Part shown: one piece after another, positions 17,793 through 27,124 of the stretch
Numbering within the stretch: the first letter of the stretch is position 1
How the letters are laid out: each line of letters begins with the position of its first letter
Source of the DNA: Mesorhizobium sp.
Lineage (GTDB): Bacteria; Pseudomonadota; Alphaproteobacteria; Rhizobiales; Rhizobiaceae
Direction of reading: 5' to 3'
Assembly (NCBI GenBank): GCA_019635735.1
Contig: JAHBYX010000002.1
Span: 310,001 to 374,000 of the forward strand
DNA: 64,000 bases
Program-made: the position numbers and the translations under genes
The notes under the pieces: model-generated
The model's database searches: none
The model's input: the letters and a program-made list of their open reading frames with translations, nothing else
What the model was told of the DNA's origin: nothing

Positions 17793-17910
17793 AGCGCGGA
17801 TGCGCGCGGCGTATGTGAATCTCTGACATTGACGGGGCGCGACGCGCCCCCTACTTCTCTCGGCATACATAACCCGCGCGCCGGAGCCCCGGCCAACACG
17901 GAACATCCCC

Positions 17911-18666
17911 ATGGAATGGCTGACCGGCTTCTTCGACTGGACGAGCGATCCGACCGCATGGGTGGCGCTCGCCACGCTCGTCATCCTCGAGATCGTCCTT
18001 GGCATCGACAACCTGATCTTCATCTCGATCCTGACGAACAAGCTGCCGGCCGAACAGCAGGCGCGGGCCCGCAGGCTCGGCATCGGCGCCGCGCTGGTCA
18101 TGCGGCTGCTCCTCCTGGCCACGATCTCGTTCATCGTCCAGCTCACGACACCCCTGTTCACCGCCTTCGACCACCCCTTCTCCTGGCGCGACCTGATCCT
18201 CATTGCCGGAGGACTCTTCCTGGTCTGGAAGGCGACCCGCGAGATCCACCACTCGGTCGACCCTCAGGACCACAAGGAGGACATGGTCGGCGGCGCGGTA
18301 TCGATGACCATCGGTGCGGCCATCTTCCAGATCCTGCTGCTCGACCTCGTCTTCTCGATCGACTCGATCATCACGGCCGTCGGCATGACCGATCACATCG
18401 CGATCATGTATATCGCCGTGATCTGCGCCGTCACGGTCATGCTGCTCGCCGCCGAGCCACTGTCCAGGTTCATCGCCAAGAATCCGACCATCGTCATGCT
18501 GGCGCTGGGCTTCCTCCTGATGATCGGCATGACGCTGATCGCAGACGGCTTCGGCTTCCACGTGCCGAAGGGCTATATCTACGCCGCCATGGGCTTCTCG
18601 GCGCTGGTCGAGTCGCTCAACATGCTCGCCCGCCGCGCCAAGGCTCGCAACAGGGCGAGCCACTGA
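17911..18666 (+). CDS. TerC family integral membrane protein
   Basis: A 251-residue membrane protein with about seven helices. The two conserved acidic membrane motifs [12 protein letters not shown] (near 25-36) and [16 protein letters not shown] (near 147-162) define TerC/Alx proteins, several of which move manganese or other metal ions. No tellurite genes or yybP-ykoY-type leader are seen nearby. The gap before it holds only a short GC hairpin (GGGGCGC-GAC-GCGCCCC, 17834-17850) without a T-run. Substrate not determinable. Confidence 0.92.
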   Translation: MEWLTGFFDWTSDPTAWVALATLVILEIVLGIDNLIFISILTNKLPAEQQARARRLGIGAALVMRLLLLATISFIVQLTTPLFTAFDHPFSWRDLILIAGGLFLVWKATREIHHSVDPQDHKEDMVGGAVSMTIGAAIFQILLLDLVFSIDSIITAVGMTDHIAIMYIAVICAVTVMLLAAEPLSRFIAKNPTIVMLALGFLLMIGMTLIADGFGFHVPKGYIYAAMGFSALVESLNMLARRAKARNRASH

Positions 18667-18833
18667 CGAGGCATGGCCGCGGGGGGCATCCCGCGGCGCA
18701 TTGCTTTTTTGCCGGCCGGGACTGGCCAAATCCCGGTCGGGCGTGTATAGGCACGCGACTTTCTGATGACCCGCCGCGCGCGACGCCCGATTTTCGGGAT
18801 TCCCCGGCATTGCAAGACGCCCGGAGCAGGACC

Positions 18834-19016
18834 ATGGCAGTACCGAAACGAAAGACCTCCCCGTCGAAGCGCGGCATGCGCCGCTCCGCCGACGCGCTCA
18901 AGGCCCCGACCTATGTCGAGGACCGCAATTCGGGCGAGATGCGCCGTCCGCATCACATCGATCTCAAGACCGGCATGTATCGCGGCCGCCAGGTCCTGGA
19001 ACCCAAGGAAAGCTGA
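18834..19016 (+). CDS. rpmF: 50S ribosomal protein L32
   Basis: A 60-residue protein of the large ribosomal subunit. [18 protein letters not shown] is the L32 N-terminus and [16 protein letters not shown] its C-terminus; like other rhizobial L32 it has no zinc cysteines. GGAGCAGG precedes the ATG. Because L32 lacks the four cysteines found in some bacteria it is the zinc-independent form. A strong terminator follows. Confidence 0.97.
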   Translation: MAVPKRKTSPSKRGMRRSADALKAPTYVEDRNSGEMRRPHHIDLKTGMYRGRQVLEPKES

Positions 19017-19046
19017 TCCGCGCCCTCCGGGGCGTGACGATCCTTG

Positions 19047-19074
19047 AAAAGGCCGGCGCTCGCGCCGGCCTTTT
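19047..19074 (+). terminator. Rho-independent terminator after rpmF
   Basis: A near-perfect palindrome, AAAAGGCCGGCGC (19047-19059) with GCGCCGGCCTTTT (19062-19074). The T-run is part of the stem, so it may work on both strands. Confidence 0.88.
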
Positions 19075-19141
19075 CGCGTGCATGCTTGACGCCGCCTTGC
19101 GGGACCGCTCTACAAGCTCCTGACCCAGTTCGGAGCTTCGC

Positions 19142-19543
19142 ATGATCGGCAGCATACCCCTCCTCGTCGTCCCGTTCGTTCTCTACAACATGGGCCTTAT
19201 CGGCCTGTTCGGCGGCGGCGCCGATCCGTGGGCGCAGGTCCTTTTCTCGATGCCGATGATGTCGGGCGGCACATGGTCGATGACGCTGGGCGACCTGATG
19301 GTTCTGATCGGCCTGGTCTTCCTCTTCGTCGAGATCATGAAGTCGACGCGGACGTCGAGCGTGTCGGTGATCGATCATCTGCTTTCGACCTTCGTCTTCG
19401 TCGCCTTCCTGGTCGAATTCCTGCTCGTACCAGGAGCTGCGCATTCCGTCTTCTTCACGCTGATGCTGATCGCGCTGGTCGACGTTCTCGCCGGCTTCTC
19501 GGTCTCCATCCGCTCCGCCGGGCGCGACGTCAACTTCCGCTGA
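19142..19543 (+). CDS. Conserved hypothetical membrane protein
   Basis: A 133-residue protein with four hydrophobic segments, about residues 4-24, 46-64, 76-96 and 100-120, and short loops, so an inner-membrane protein. I do not recognise a named family. A cytosolic loop MKSTRTSSVS separates helices 2 and 3 and the C-terminus (SIRSAGRDVNFR) is basic. Its stop overlaps the gamma-glutamyltransferase start (TGATG), so the two are co-translated, which may mean a shared task at the envelope. Confidence 0.75.
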   Translation: MIGSIPLLVVPFVLYNMGLIGLFGGGADPWAQVLFSMPMMSGGTWSMTLGDLMVLIGLVFLFVEIMKSTRTSSVSVIDHLLSTFVFVAFLVEFLLVPGAAHSVFFTLMLIALVDVLAGFSVSIRSAGRDVNFR

Positions 19544-21129
19544 TGCGCGACTTCCATCTCCCGGGCCGCTCGCCGGTCATCGCCGAGAACGGCATGGCGG
19601 CGACGTCGCATCCGCTCGCGACAGCCACGGCCATCGACGTTCTGAAATCCGGTGGCAATGCGGTGGACGCCGCCATCGCGGCCTCCGCCGTGCTGACGGT
19701 GGTCGAGCCGCACATGACGGGCATCGGCGGCGACTGCTTCGTCATCCTGGCCGAGCCGGACGGTTCGGTGCACGGGCTGAACGGGTCCGGCCGCGCGCCT
19801 GCGGCGGCAACCGCCGAAGCCTACCGCGCCCGCGGGCTGACCGGCATTCCGGAGTTCGGGCCCCTGTCCATCACCGTCCCCGGCGCCATAAAGGCATGGG
19901 AGACGCTGCTTGCCCGCTTCGGCACGCGCGAGTTCGATTCGCTCTTTGCCGATGCGATCCGCTACGCCGAGTATGGATACCCGGTCCATGCCCGGGTAGC
20001 CTGGGACTGGGCGAGGCAGGTCGAGGCGCTTGCGGCTGACGAAGGCGGCGCCAGGCACTATCTCGTGGATGGCAAGGCACCCGTAGCCGGCGCGCGCCAT
20101 CGCCAGCCGGCGCTGGCAAACACCCTGCGCGCCATCGCATCGCAAGGCGCATGCGCCTTCTACGAAGGGCCGATCGCCGCGGAGATGGCCGCCGTGGTGC
20201 AAGCCAAGGGCGGCTACCTCGCCGAGGAAGACCTCGCAGCCGTCTCGGCCGACTGGGTGACGCCGATCTCCACCCGCTATCGCGGCTGCGACGTGCTGGA
20301 GATCCCGCCCAACGGCCAGGGCATCACCGCGCTGATCATGCTAAACCTGATGCGCGAGCTCGGCGTCCAGCGGCTGCCGCCCGACAGTGCCGAGCGCTAC
20401 CATCTGGAGATCGAGGCGGGCCGCATCGCCTATTCGGTATTGCACCGCGAAGTCTCGGATCCCGCCACGATGAAGGTAGCGGTCGAAACCGTGCTTGCCG
20501 GCGACTTTACCCGCGACATTGCCCGCCAGTTCGACCCTGCCCGGCGCAATCCGGCGATCGCTTTCCCCAAGAACCCGTCGTCCGACACGGTCTATCTCAC
20601 CGTCGTCGACCGCGACCGCCGCGCCATCTCCTTCATCAATTCGACCTACGACGCCTTCGGCTCTGGCGTCGTCACGCCGCAATCGGGCATAGCGTTGCAG
20701 AACCGTGGCGCCTGTTTCAACCTGATCGAGGGCCATCCCAACGAGATCGGTCCGCGCAAGCGCCCGCTGCACACGATCATCCCCGCCATGGCGATGAAGA
20801 ACGGCCGTGCCTTCGCTGCGTTCGGCGTGATGGGTGGCGACTTCCAGCCCATGGGCCACGCCCACGTCTTTTCCAACCTTGTCGACTTCGGCATGGATCC
20901 GCAGGCGGCGATCGACCACCCGCGCCTGTTCTGGGGCGAGGACGGCGTGCTCGACGCCGAGACCGGCATTTCGTCGGCGATACGCGAGGGCATGATCGCG
21001 CGCGGCCATCCGATGCGTGACGCGCCACGGCCGCATGGCGGCGGCCAGATGATCGTCATCGACGCGGAAAACGGCTTTCTCGTCGGTGGATCGGATCCCC
21101 GCAAGGACGGCTGCGCGATGGGGTGGTGA
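19543..21129 (+). CDS. Gamma-glutamyltransferase family protein
   Basis: N-terminal nucleophile hydrolase that cleaves gamma-glutamyl amides such as glutathione, or a cephalosporin-acylase-like relative. It has 528 residues. The self-processing Thr349 is in SSDTVYLTVVD; new N-terminus after cleavage would be this Thr. Other family motifs are GGNAVDAAIAA (38-48), GIGGDCFVI (61-69), PPNGQG (256-261) and GGDFQPMGH. I see no signal peptide, unlike E. coli GGT, so it may be cytosolic. It overlaps the preceding membrane-protein gene by one base. Confidence 0.92.
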   Translation: MRDFHLPGRSPVIAENGMAATSHPLATATAIDVLKSGGNAVDAAIAASAVLTVVEPHMTGIGGDCFVILAEPDGSVHGLNGSGRAPAAATAEAYRARGLTGIPEFGPLSITVPGAIKAWETLLARFGTREFDSLFADAIRYAEYGYPVHARVAWDWARQVEALAADEGGARHYLVDGKAPVAGARHRQPALANTLRAIASQGACAFYEGPIAAEMAAVVQAKGGYLAEEDLAAVSADWVTPISTRYRGCDVLEIPPNGQGITALIMLNLMRELGVQRLPPDSAERYHLEIEAGRIAYSVLHREVSDPATMKVAVETVLAGDFTRDIARQFDPARRNPAIAFPKNPSSDTVYLTVVDRDRRAISFINSTYDAFGSGVVTPQSGIALQNRGACFNLIEGHPNEIGPRKRPLHTIIPAMAMKNGRAFAAFGVMGGDFQPMGHAHVFSNLVDFGMDPQAAIDHPRLFWGEDGVLDAETGISSAIREGMIARGHPMRDAPRPHGGGQMIVIDAENGFLVGGSDPRKDGCAMGW

Positions 21130-21170
21130 CGCCTCGGTTCTGTTCCGCGAATGAGCTCAAACCAAAACGC

Positions 21171-21300
21171 CGTCATCCCGGCGGCCAAAGGCCAGCCGGG
21201 ATCTATACTTCTCCGAGATTGACCTTGTCCTCCGGTACACCTGCGCCAGGATTTTCACCGGCAATGGATCCAGGATGGCCTCCGGCCTCCGGGTTGACGA
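21171..21300. repeat. Palindromic intergenic repeat, family B, copy 1
   Basis: It starts CGTCATCCCGGCGGCCAAAGG and continues with CCAGCCGGGATC, an imperfect hairpin. The right end (TCCAGGATGGCCTCCGGCCTCCGGG) is a degraded mirror image. A better copy is at 41713-41830. It fills most of the gap between the convergent gamma-glutamyltransferase and phaR genes. Confidence 0.65.
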
Positions 21301-21345
21301 ACCCAGGTGTTCCCCAGTCTCGCCGCGCCGCAGCATCGTGCGGAA

Positions 21346-21945
21346 CTACTTCCCCAACTGCTCCAGCTTGCGCTGCATCGCGGCGATCTGCTCCTTGAGA
21401 TCGGCGAGTTCGTCGGACTTCTTCGCCTTCGGCGCTTCCTCCGGCTCGGGCGCGGTCGTTCCCGCCGCGGGGAAGGCTGTGAACATGCGCATGGCGTTCT
21501 GGAAAATCTCCATGTTCCGCCTTGTCTGTTCCTCGATCGCCTTCATCGACGTCGGCATGTTGATGAGATCGATCGGCGCCTTGCCGAAGGTCGCCTTCAT
21601 CTGCTCGCGGAAGCGTTCCTGTTCCTTGGTGAAGGCCTGCATCGACTGCTCGAGGAAACTCGGCACGATCATCTGCATCTGGTCGCCGTAGAAGGCGATG
21701 AGCTGGCGCAGGAACGAGATCGGCAGCATGTTCTGCCCATCCTTGTTCTCGAGCTCGAAGATGATCTGGGTCAGGACGGGGTGGGTGATGTCCTCGCCGG
21801 TCTTGGCGTCCTGGACGTTGAAGTCCTCGCCCCGCTTGACCATCTCCGCGAGGTCCTCCAGCGTCACGTAGGTGCTGGTGCCCGTATTGTACAGGCGGCG
21901 GTTGGCGTATTTCTTGATGACGATCGGATCGTCCTTCACGGCCAT
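21346..21945 (-). CDS. phaR: Polyhydroxyalkanoate synthesis repressor PhaR
   Basis: A 199-residue DNA- and PHB-binding repressor that controls phasin and storage genes. The N-terminal PHB/PHA accumulation regulator domain is seen in IVIKKYANRRLYNTGTSTYV (residues 9-28) followed by TLEDLAEMVKRGEDFNVQDAKTGEDIT. The C-terminal half is helical and ends in a coiled coil (ELADLKEQIAAMQRKLEQL). The start giving MAVKDDP has GGGAGGGCC upstream; the frame further upstream is unsupported. It is divergent from phaA with a 283-base gap. Confidence 0.95.
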   Translation of the reverse strand: MAVKDDPIVIKKYANRRLYNTGTSTYVTLEDLAEMVKRGEDFNVQDAKTGEDITHPVLTQIIFELENKDGQNMLPISFLRQLIAFYGDQMQMIVPSFLEQSMQAFTKEQERFREQMKATFGKAPIDLINMPTSMKAIEEQTRRNMEIFQNAMRMFTAFPAAGTTAPEPEEAPKAKKSDELADLKEQIAAMQRKLEQLGK

Positions 21946-22228
21946 CGAGGCCCTCCCAATATGACCGTTCCGTTGAAAGGGCGGCCCGCTGCGCTCAATT
22001 GCTGCACAGAGGATATGCGCAAAACCAGACCAATTGAAAGCGCTTTGTGCACTGCGTGAAACCGTCATGCGCTGCGGCAAGTGCCGGACATGAAAGGAGA
22101 ACTCCGCCTGGCCGGGCCGCCGGGGACCAAACCCTACCATTTTCCGGTTTGACTCGGATGCTGGAACGGGCAAGAAAGTCGCGATCCTGCGGCGTCAGTC
22201 CGAGGCGCCGGTTCTTCGGAGATGCCCA

Positions 22229-23413
22229 ATGTCCTCTTCCCCTTCCATTGTCGTCGCTTCCGCCGCCCGCACTGCGGTCGGATCCTTCAACGGCGCCTTT
22301 GCCGCGACGCCGGCCCATGAGCTCGGCGCGGTCGTGATCAAGGAAGTGCTCGCACGGGCGGGCGTCGACGCACGAGAGGTCGATGAAGTCATTCTCGGCC
22401 AGGTGCTGACCGCGGGCGCCGGCCAGAACCCGGCCCGCCAGGCCTCCATCGCCGCCGGCCTGCCGATCGAGACGACGGCCTGGGGCCTCAACCAGGTCTG
22501 CGGCTCGGGCCTGCGCTCGATCGCCATCGGCATGCAGCAGATCGCCAACGGCGACGCCAAGGTCATCGTCGCCGGCGGCCAGGAATCCATGTCGCTGTCG
22601 CCCCACTGCCAGCACCTGCGCGCCGGCACCAAGATGGGCGACATCAAGCTGATCGACACGATGATCAAGGACGGACTGTGGGACGCCTTCAACGGCTACC
22701 ACATGGGAAACACGGCCGAAAACGTCGCCCGTCAGTTCCAGATCACCCGAGAGGCCCAGGACGAGTTCGCCGTCGGATCGCAGAACAAGGCGGAGGCGGC
22801 GCAGAAGGCCGGCAAGTTCAAGGACGAGATCGTCGCCGTAACGATCAAGGGCCGCAAGGGCGACACGGTCGTCGACTCCGACGAATACATCCGTCACGGC
22901 GCCACGCTCGACGCCATGCAGAAGCTGAAACCCGCCTTCGACAAGGAAGGTTCGGTCACCGCCGCCAACGCGTCCGGCCTGAACGACGGCGCCGCCGCTG
23001 TGCTTTTGATGACCGAGGAAGAGGCCAGGAAGCGCGGCATCACCCCGCTCGCCCGCATTGCGTCCTGGGCCACCGCCGGCGTCGATCCCTCCATCATGGG
23101 CACCGGCCCGATCCCGGCCTCGAAGAAGGCGCTGGAAAAGGCCGGCTGGTCGGTCGGCGACCTCGACCTCGTCGAGGCCAACGAGGCCTTCGCCGCGCAG
23201 GCCTGCGCGGTCAACAAGGGGCTCGGCTGGGATCCATCGATCGTCAACGTCAACGGCGGCGCCATCGCCATCGGCCACCCGATCGGCGCCTCCGGCGCCC
23301 GCATCTTCAACACGCTGGTCTACGAGATGCGCCGTCGCGGCGCCAAGAAGGGCCTCGCCACGCTCTGCATCGGCGGCGGCATGGGCGTCGCTATGTGCGT
23401 TGAAGCGATGTAG
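22229..23413 (+). CDS. phaA: Acetyl-CoA C-acetyltransferase (beta-ketothiolase)
   Basis: Condenses two acetyl-CoA to acetoacetyl-CoA, first step of polyhydroxybutyrate synthesis. It has 394 residues, typical of biosynthetic thiolases. Catalytic residues are Cys91 ([10 protein letters not shown]), His350 ([14 protein letters not shown]) and Cys380 (LCIGGGMG). It lies between phaR and phaB. The polymerase phaC is not in this window, as usual in rhizobia. Expression is probably governed by the divergent phaR region. Confidence 0.96.
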   Translation: MSSSPSIVVASAARTAVGSFNGAFAATPAHELGAVVIKEVLARAGVDAREVDEVILGQVLTAGAGQNPARQASIAAGLPIETTAWGLNQVCGSGLRSIAIGMQQIANGDAKVIVAGGQESMSLSPHCQHLRAGTKMGDIKLIDTMIKDGLWDAFNGYHMGNTAENVARQFQITREAQDEFAVGSQNKAEAAQKAGKFKDEIVAVTIKGRKGDTVVDSDEYIRHGATLDAMQKLKPAFDKEGSVTAANASGLNDGAAAVLLMTEEEARKRGITPLARIASWATAGVDPSIMGTGPIPASKKALEKAGWSVGDLDLVEANEAFAAQACAVNKGLGWDPSIVNVNGGAIAIGHPIGASGARIFNTLVYEMRRRGAKKGLATLCIGGGMGVAMCVEAM

Positions 23414-23428
23414 TTGGCTCGTTTCAGA

Positions 23429-23779
23429 ATGGCGCGAACGGTTGCGGTCGCCTTACTTCTGGCATGCATTTGCCTTGGCGAAGCGGAAGCAGACGAGAGC
23501 AGGCTTCACAAGACCGCCGACTGTATGTTCGAGCATGCAACGGATGCAGACTTCGACGTTCTGAAGAAGATGATGGTCGCCGGAATCGAAGAGGACACAT
23601 CTTCACTCAAAGGGCTGGCAATGATTCTCGCGGGAAGCGTTGCCCGTCTTGCCTCGGTCGATTGCGACTATCCTGTGACGCAGCTCGGCACGCAGGAATT
23701 CAAGACGATTTCCAACCTGTATGGACAGAGGATCGGTGAGAAAGTCATGCAAGATGCTTTCTCCAAGGTGAATCAGTAG
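23429..23779 (+). CDS. Hypothetical small secreted protein between phaA and phaB
   Basis: A 116-residue protein with a Sec signal peptide (hydrophobic residues 3-17, cleavage near GEAEA). The mature part has two cysteines (TADCMF and VDCDYP) that could form a disulfide, and a hydrophobic helix (LKGLAMILAGSVARLA). I recognise no family. It starts 15 bases after the phaA stop (an in-frame TTG at 23414 is possible) and ends 35 bases before phaB, so it is inside that operon. Its GC content looks lower than that of phaA and phaB, hinting at a different history. Confidence 0.72.
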   Translation: MARTVAVALLLACICLGEAEADESRLHKTADCMFEHATDADFDVLKKMMVAGIEEDTSSLKGLAMILAGSVARLASVDCDYPVTQLGTQEFKTISNLYGQRIGEKVMQDAFSKVNQ

Positions 23780-23814
23780 GCGACAAAAAGGCTAGAACAG
23801 GGGAGGAGAACCAC

Positions 23815-24537
23815 ATGGCACGCGTAGCACTCGTTACAGGCGGATCCCGCGGCATCGGAGCGGCAATCTCGGTCGCGTTGAGAGACGCCGGCTACAAGGT
23901 TGCGGCCAACTATGCAGGCAATGACGAGGCCGCCGCCGCCTTCTCGAAGGAGACCGGCATAAAGACCTACAAATGGTCGGTGGCCGACTACGACGCCTGC
24001 GTCGCCGGCATCGCCAAGGTGGAAGCCGATCTCGGCCCGGTCGAGGTGCTGGTCAACAATGCCGGCATCACGCGCGACGCGATGTTCCACCGCATGACGC
24101 GCGAGCAGTGGAGCGAGGTGATCAACACCAACCTCAACGGCGCCTTCAACATGACGCATCCGATCTGGACCGGCATGCGCGAGCGCAAGTTCGGCCGCGT
24201 CATCACCATTTCGTCGATCAACGGCCAGAAGGGCCAGATGGGCCAGGCGAACTACTCAGCCGCCAAGGCCGGCGACATCGGCTTCACCAAGGCGCTCGCC
24301 CAGGAAGGCGCCAAGGCCGGCATCACCGTCAACGTCATTTGTCCCGGCTACATCGGCACCGACATGGTCATGGCCGTGCCGGAAAAGGTGCGCGAATCGA
24401 TCATCGCCCAGATCCCGGTCGGCAGGCTGGGCGAGCCGGCGGAGATCGCGCGCTGCGTGGTGTTCCTGGCTTCGGACGAAGCCGGCTTCATCACCGGCTC
24501 GACGCTCTCGGCCAATGGCGGCCAGTACATCGTCTGA
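23815..24537 (+). CDS. phaB: Acetoacetyl-CoA reductase
   Basis: NADPH-dependent reduction of acetoacetyl-CoA to (R)-3-hydroxybutyryl-CoA, second step of polyhydroxybutyrate synthesis. A 240-residue SDR. The Rossmann motif is TGGSRGIG (8-15), the NNAG motif is at 81-84, and the catalytic set is Ser134, Tyr147 and Lys151 (NYSAAKAG). HRMTREQW is characteristic of PhaB. GGGGAGG lies 9 bases before the ATG. It follows phaA in the same direction with one small gene between. Confidence 0.95.
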   Translation: MARVALVTGGSRGIGAAISVALRDAGYKVAANYAGNDEAAAAFSKETGIKTYKWSVADYDACVAGIAKVEADLGPVEVLVNNAGITRDAMFHRMTREQWSEVINTNLNGAFNMTHPIWTGMRERKFGRVITISSINGQKGQMGQANYSAAKAGDIGFTKALAQEGAKAGITVNVICPGYIGTDMVMAVPEKVRESIIAQIPVGRLGEPAEIARCVVFLASDEAGFITGSTLSANGGQYIV

Positions 24538-24553
24538 GGCATCCGTCCGACGC

Positions 24554-24734
24554 CGTCATCCTCGGGCTTGACCCGAAGATCTGCCGACGTAGCCGTTGGC
24601 CGGCAAGGCTCCTGGAGTGCGGAGGCGCGCAGATCCTCGGGGTGAGATGCTGGTTCGCCCATCGGGCGAATTGCAAGGTCCAGTGGACCTTGCAAAGCCA
24701 ATCGAACGCCCGAAGGGCCGGCCCGAGGATGACG
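24554..24734. repeat. Palindromic intergenic repeat, family A, copy 2
   Basis: Begins CGTCATCCTCGGGCTTGACC and ends GGCCCGAGGATGACG, the family A ends, but with mismatches and an enlarged 181-bp body, which contains a further hairpin (GCAAGGTCCA/TGGACCTTGC near 24675-24695). It lies between phaB and the DUF1127 gene. Confidence 0.7.
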
Positions 24735-24754
24735 ATCTGGCGCGAGCTACAGGC

Positions 24755-24922
24755 TCAGCCGAGGATTTCCTTCCGCGCCCAGTAGAGCAGTTCGGAGCGG
24801 TCGGCGCGCATGTCTGACAGGTCGCGGTTCGACAGCGAATTGATCTCGGCCACGGTGCGATTGTAGCGGCGCTGCTTCTCGATGCGGTGCTGGGCGCGGG
24901 AAATGAGATCGTTGAGGATCAT
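24755..24922 (-). CDS. DUF1127 (YjiS-like) small protein
   Basis: A 55-residue basic protein, missed by length cut-offs. The body RIEKQRRYNRTVAEINSLSNRDLSDMRADRSEL fits the DUF1127 pattern (ELxxLsdreLxDmGisRsdI). The family includes small regulators that act in phosphate, carbon storage and RNA-related responses in other alphaproteobacteria; the role here is unknown. AAGGAA lies 6 bases before the ATG. A CtrA-like motif is 135 bases upstream. Confidence 0.85.
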   Translation of the reverse strand: MILNDLISRAQHRIEKQRRYNRTVAEINSLSNRDLSDMRADRSELLYWARKEILG

Positions 24923-25056
24923 GATACGGTTCCTTGCATGAAGGGCCTCTCGGCCCGTGCGTGGTTCCTCCCGTATGCGTTCAGCCTCTCATATGGGTGC
25001 GGCGAAAGGAATGCGGAAATGCTGCAGTGCAGCAATGCGCGATGCGCATGGCTCGG

Positions 25057-25071
25057 TTAACCGGCTGTTAA
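25057..25071. promoter_or_regulatory. TTAA-N7-TTAA, candidate CtrA site
   Basis: TTAA (25057-25060), seven bases, TTAA (25068-25071). This is the full CtrA consensus spacing. It is upstream of the DUF1127 gene and just past the end of the PPOX gene, so regulation of the DUF1127 gene is the more likely role. Motif-only evidence. Confidence 0.4.
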
Positions 25072-25092
25072 AGCTCCCGCCGAGAAGCCGCC

Positions 25093-25707
25093 TCACCACA
25101 TCGACTTCGCGTAGGCGTCGTCCAGCCAGCTGTCCATTGCCTCGGCCGACTGGTCGAGCGCCAGCTGGTCCTTGAGCATCTGCCCCAGCGTCGGCATCGA
25201 GTTGCGCTCCGGCCAGGTCTCCGGATGCCACAACTGCGAGCGCATGAACGCCTTGGCGCAATGCATGTAGGCGGCCTCGACCTCGACCAGGATCACCGCC
25301 TGGGGCAGCTTGCCGTCGACCTCGAACCGGGCCCTCAGCGAATCATCGGCCGTGATCTTCGCCTTGCCGTTGATGCGCAGCGTCTCGTCCATGCCGGGGA
25401 TCAGGAACAGCAGCCCGATCGACGGTTCGACGAGGAGATTCTCCAGCGTGTCCAGGCGGTTGTTGCCGGGTCTGTCGGGGATCGCGATCGTCCGGTTGTC
25501 GAGAACGGCGACGAAGCCCGGCCTGTCGCCCTTGGGCGTCACGTCCGCGTGGCCCTTGCCGTCCGACGTGCCGATCAGCACGAAGGGGCTGCGGCCGATG
25601 AAGGAGACGCTATGGCCGTCGAGCGCCTTCAGTTCCTTGCGCAGCGAATTCTCGCTTGCCGGCTTGTAGACACGGCGCAGCTCGTCGCGCGAGGTGATGA
25701 AATGCAT
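25093..25707 (-). CDS. Pyridoxamine 5'-phosphate oxidase-family flavoprotein (MSMEG_1061 type)
   Basis: A 204-residue split-barrel FMN/F420-binding protein. The barrel includes FIGRSPFVLIGTSDGKGHADVT (written in part here: SPFVLIGTS) near residues 40-60, then GDRPGFVAVLDNRTIAIPDR, LLVEPSIGLLFLIPG, and GKAKIT, the usual order of strands. The C-terminal WHPETWPERNSMPTLGQMLKDQ is typical of the MSMEG_1061 subgroup. Enzymes of this group reduce or oxidise small molecules, but the substrate is not known. The start gives MHFITSRDEL; the longer upstream frame is not supported. Confidence 0.85.
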   Translation of the reverse strand: MHFITSRDELRRVYKPASENSLRKELKALDGHSVSFIGRSPFVLIGTSDGKGHADVTPKGDRPGFVAVLDNRTIAIPDRPGNNRLDTLENLLVEPSIGLLFLIPGMDETLRINGKAKITADDSLRARFEVDGKLPQAVILVEVEAAYMHCAKAFMRSQLWHPETWPERNSMPTLGQMLKDQLALDQSAEAMDSWLDDAYAKSMW

Positions 25708-25793
25708 CGTCGGTCTCCCGGTTTCGACAGCCGATAATGCCAACCGGCGGTGCGGCGCGCCAGCCGTTGACGGGCGGCGCGCCGACACTCCTG

Positions 25794-26483
25794 TCAATCG
25801 TCGCCGAAAATCGCCTTGTGCACGACGCCGGCAATCGCGGCGCCGACGATCGGCGCCACCCAGAACAGCCAGAGCTGCGCCAGCGCCGGACTGTCCGCGA
25901 ACAGCGCGACGCCGGTGGAGCGGGCCGGATTGACCGACGTGTTGGTCACCGGGATCGACACCAGATGGATCAGAGTCAGGGCAAGGCCGATGGCGATCGG
26001 CGCGAAGCCTCCCGGCACGCGGCCGGTGGTGGCGCCGAGGATGATCATCAGGAACATGAAGGTCATGACGACTTCCATGACCAGCGCTGCACCCATGGAG
26101 AACTTGCCGGGCGACGCGTCGCCATACCCGTTGGACGCGAAACCGCCAACGCCGGCGAAGTCCGCCTTGCCGCTGACGATGAAATAGAGCACCGCCGCCG
26201 CCACGACCGCGCCGACGATCTGGGCGATCACATAGGGGATCAGATCCTTGGCCGGGAACCGGCCCGCGGCGAGAAGACCGACGGACACGGCGGGATTGAA
26301 ATGCCCGCCCGAAATGCCGCCGACGGCGTAGGCCATCGTCAGCACGGTGAGACCGAAGGCGAGCGACACGCCAAGCAGGCCGATGCCGACATCGGGGAAG
26401 GCAGCCGCCAGCACGGCGCTGCCGCAGCCGCCGAAGACGAGCCAGAACGTGCCGAGGAATTCGGCGAATAGACGCTTTTGCAT
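25794..26483 (-). CDS. aqpZ: Aquaporin Z
   Basis: Water channel of the inner membrane, 229 residues with six helices. Both NPA half-helix motifs are present: GGHFNPAVS (about 60-68) and TSVNPARS (about 183-190). The Arg after the second NPA and the small size of nearby residues fit a water-selective AqpZ rather than a glycerol channel. The start giving MQKRLFAEF is preceded by GGAGGGG. It is divergent from the helicase across a long gene-free region. Confidence 0.95.
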   Translation of the reverse strand: MQKRLFAEFLGTFWLVFGGCGSAVLAAAFPDVGIGLLGVSLAFGLTVLTMAYAVGGISGGHFNPAVSVGLLAAGRFPAKDLIPYVIAQIVGAVVAAAVLYFIVSGKADFAGVGGFASNGYGDASPGKFSMGAALVMEVVMTFMFLMIILGATTGRVPGGFAPIAIGLALTLIHLVSIPVTNTSVNPARSTGVALFADSPALAQLWLFWVAPIVGAAIAGVVHKAIFGDD

Positions 26484-26764
26484 GGACCCCTCCATAGGAG
26501 CAAATCGCGATATGGACCGGCGCACGCCGGCCGGCCGCGCGAGGGCCGGGCGGCTGACGCCAGCAGAGTCACGGTTTTGACCCTGCGGCAAGTTCGATCC
26601 GGCAGGCCTCGCCCCGCTCGACGAAGAAGGTTGTGGAAGATCGGGGGAGCAACCTGCATGTGCCGTTTCGGCGCAGGAAGGTTAACGGACACGGGAATCG
26701 GATAGGTTGCATCGCGTCCGTAGAAGGCGGGTTAGTCCGGCTTCTGCGAGGCAGCCACCAGATG

Positions 26765-26843
26765 TTGCGGTGAACGGACCGGAAACCTGGCGCGGAAGCT
26801 GATTCGTCGCCGATTCGTTCCGGCTTTGGCCGCATCGTTAACG
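26765..26843 (+). repeat. Direct repeat R1 with paired GATTC sites
   Basis: About 79 bases starting TTGCGGTGAAC, with the near-identical core TGATTCGTCGC-C-GATTCGTTCC at 26800-26821 and a GTTAA near the end. It matches R2 at 27046-27124, with the same 35-base distance from TTGCGG to the core. The two copies are 281 bases apart. Confidence 0.7.
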
Positions 26844-27045
26844 AAAGCCGCCCCGCCGACCGCGCTCCGCTTAATCTCCGGTTCATCTTCCCTAATGATT
26901 TCATAAGTTTGACCGCAGATCCCCGTTGCCTGGCGGGCGGGATCAGGGCCGCCGCGCCGAAACGTTAACGCCGGGTCGGTGGAGTCCCCGCCGGAGGCTC
27001 GGGCGATTCTGCATGTGGTGAGAAATCCTGATTCAAATCAACATC

Positions 27046-27124
27046 TTGCGGTGAACAGAACAAGAATCTGGTCGAGTCAGTGATTCGTCGCTGATTCGTT
27101 CCAGACTCGTTCCGGTTGTTAATG
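27046..27124 (+). repeat. Direct repeat R2 with paired GATTC sites
   Basis: Second copy of R1: TTGCGGTGAAC, 35 bases, then TGATTCGTCGC-T-GATTCGTTCC, ending GTTAATG. This copy carries three more GANTC sites (27064, 27074, 27104). It ends 138 bases before the helicase start. Confidence 0.7.

Noticed and set aside
26569..26904. 111-codon frame in the gene-free region before the helicase
   Set aside because: No ribosome binding site, no recognisable residues, and it overlaps one GANTC repeat; treated as non-coding.
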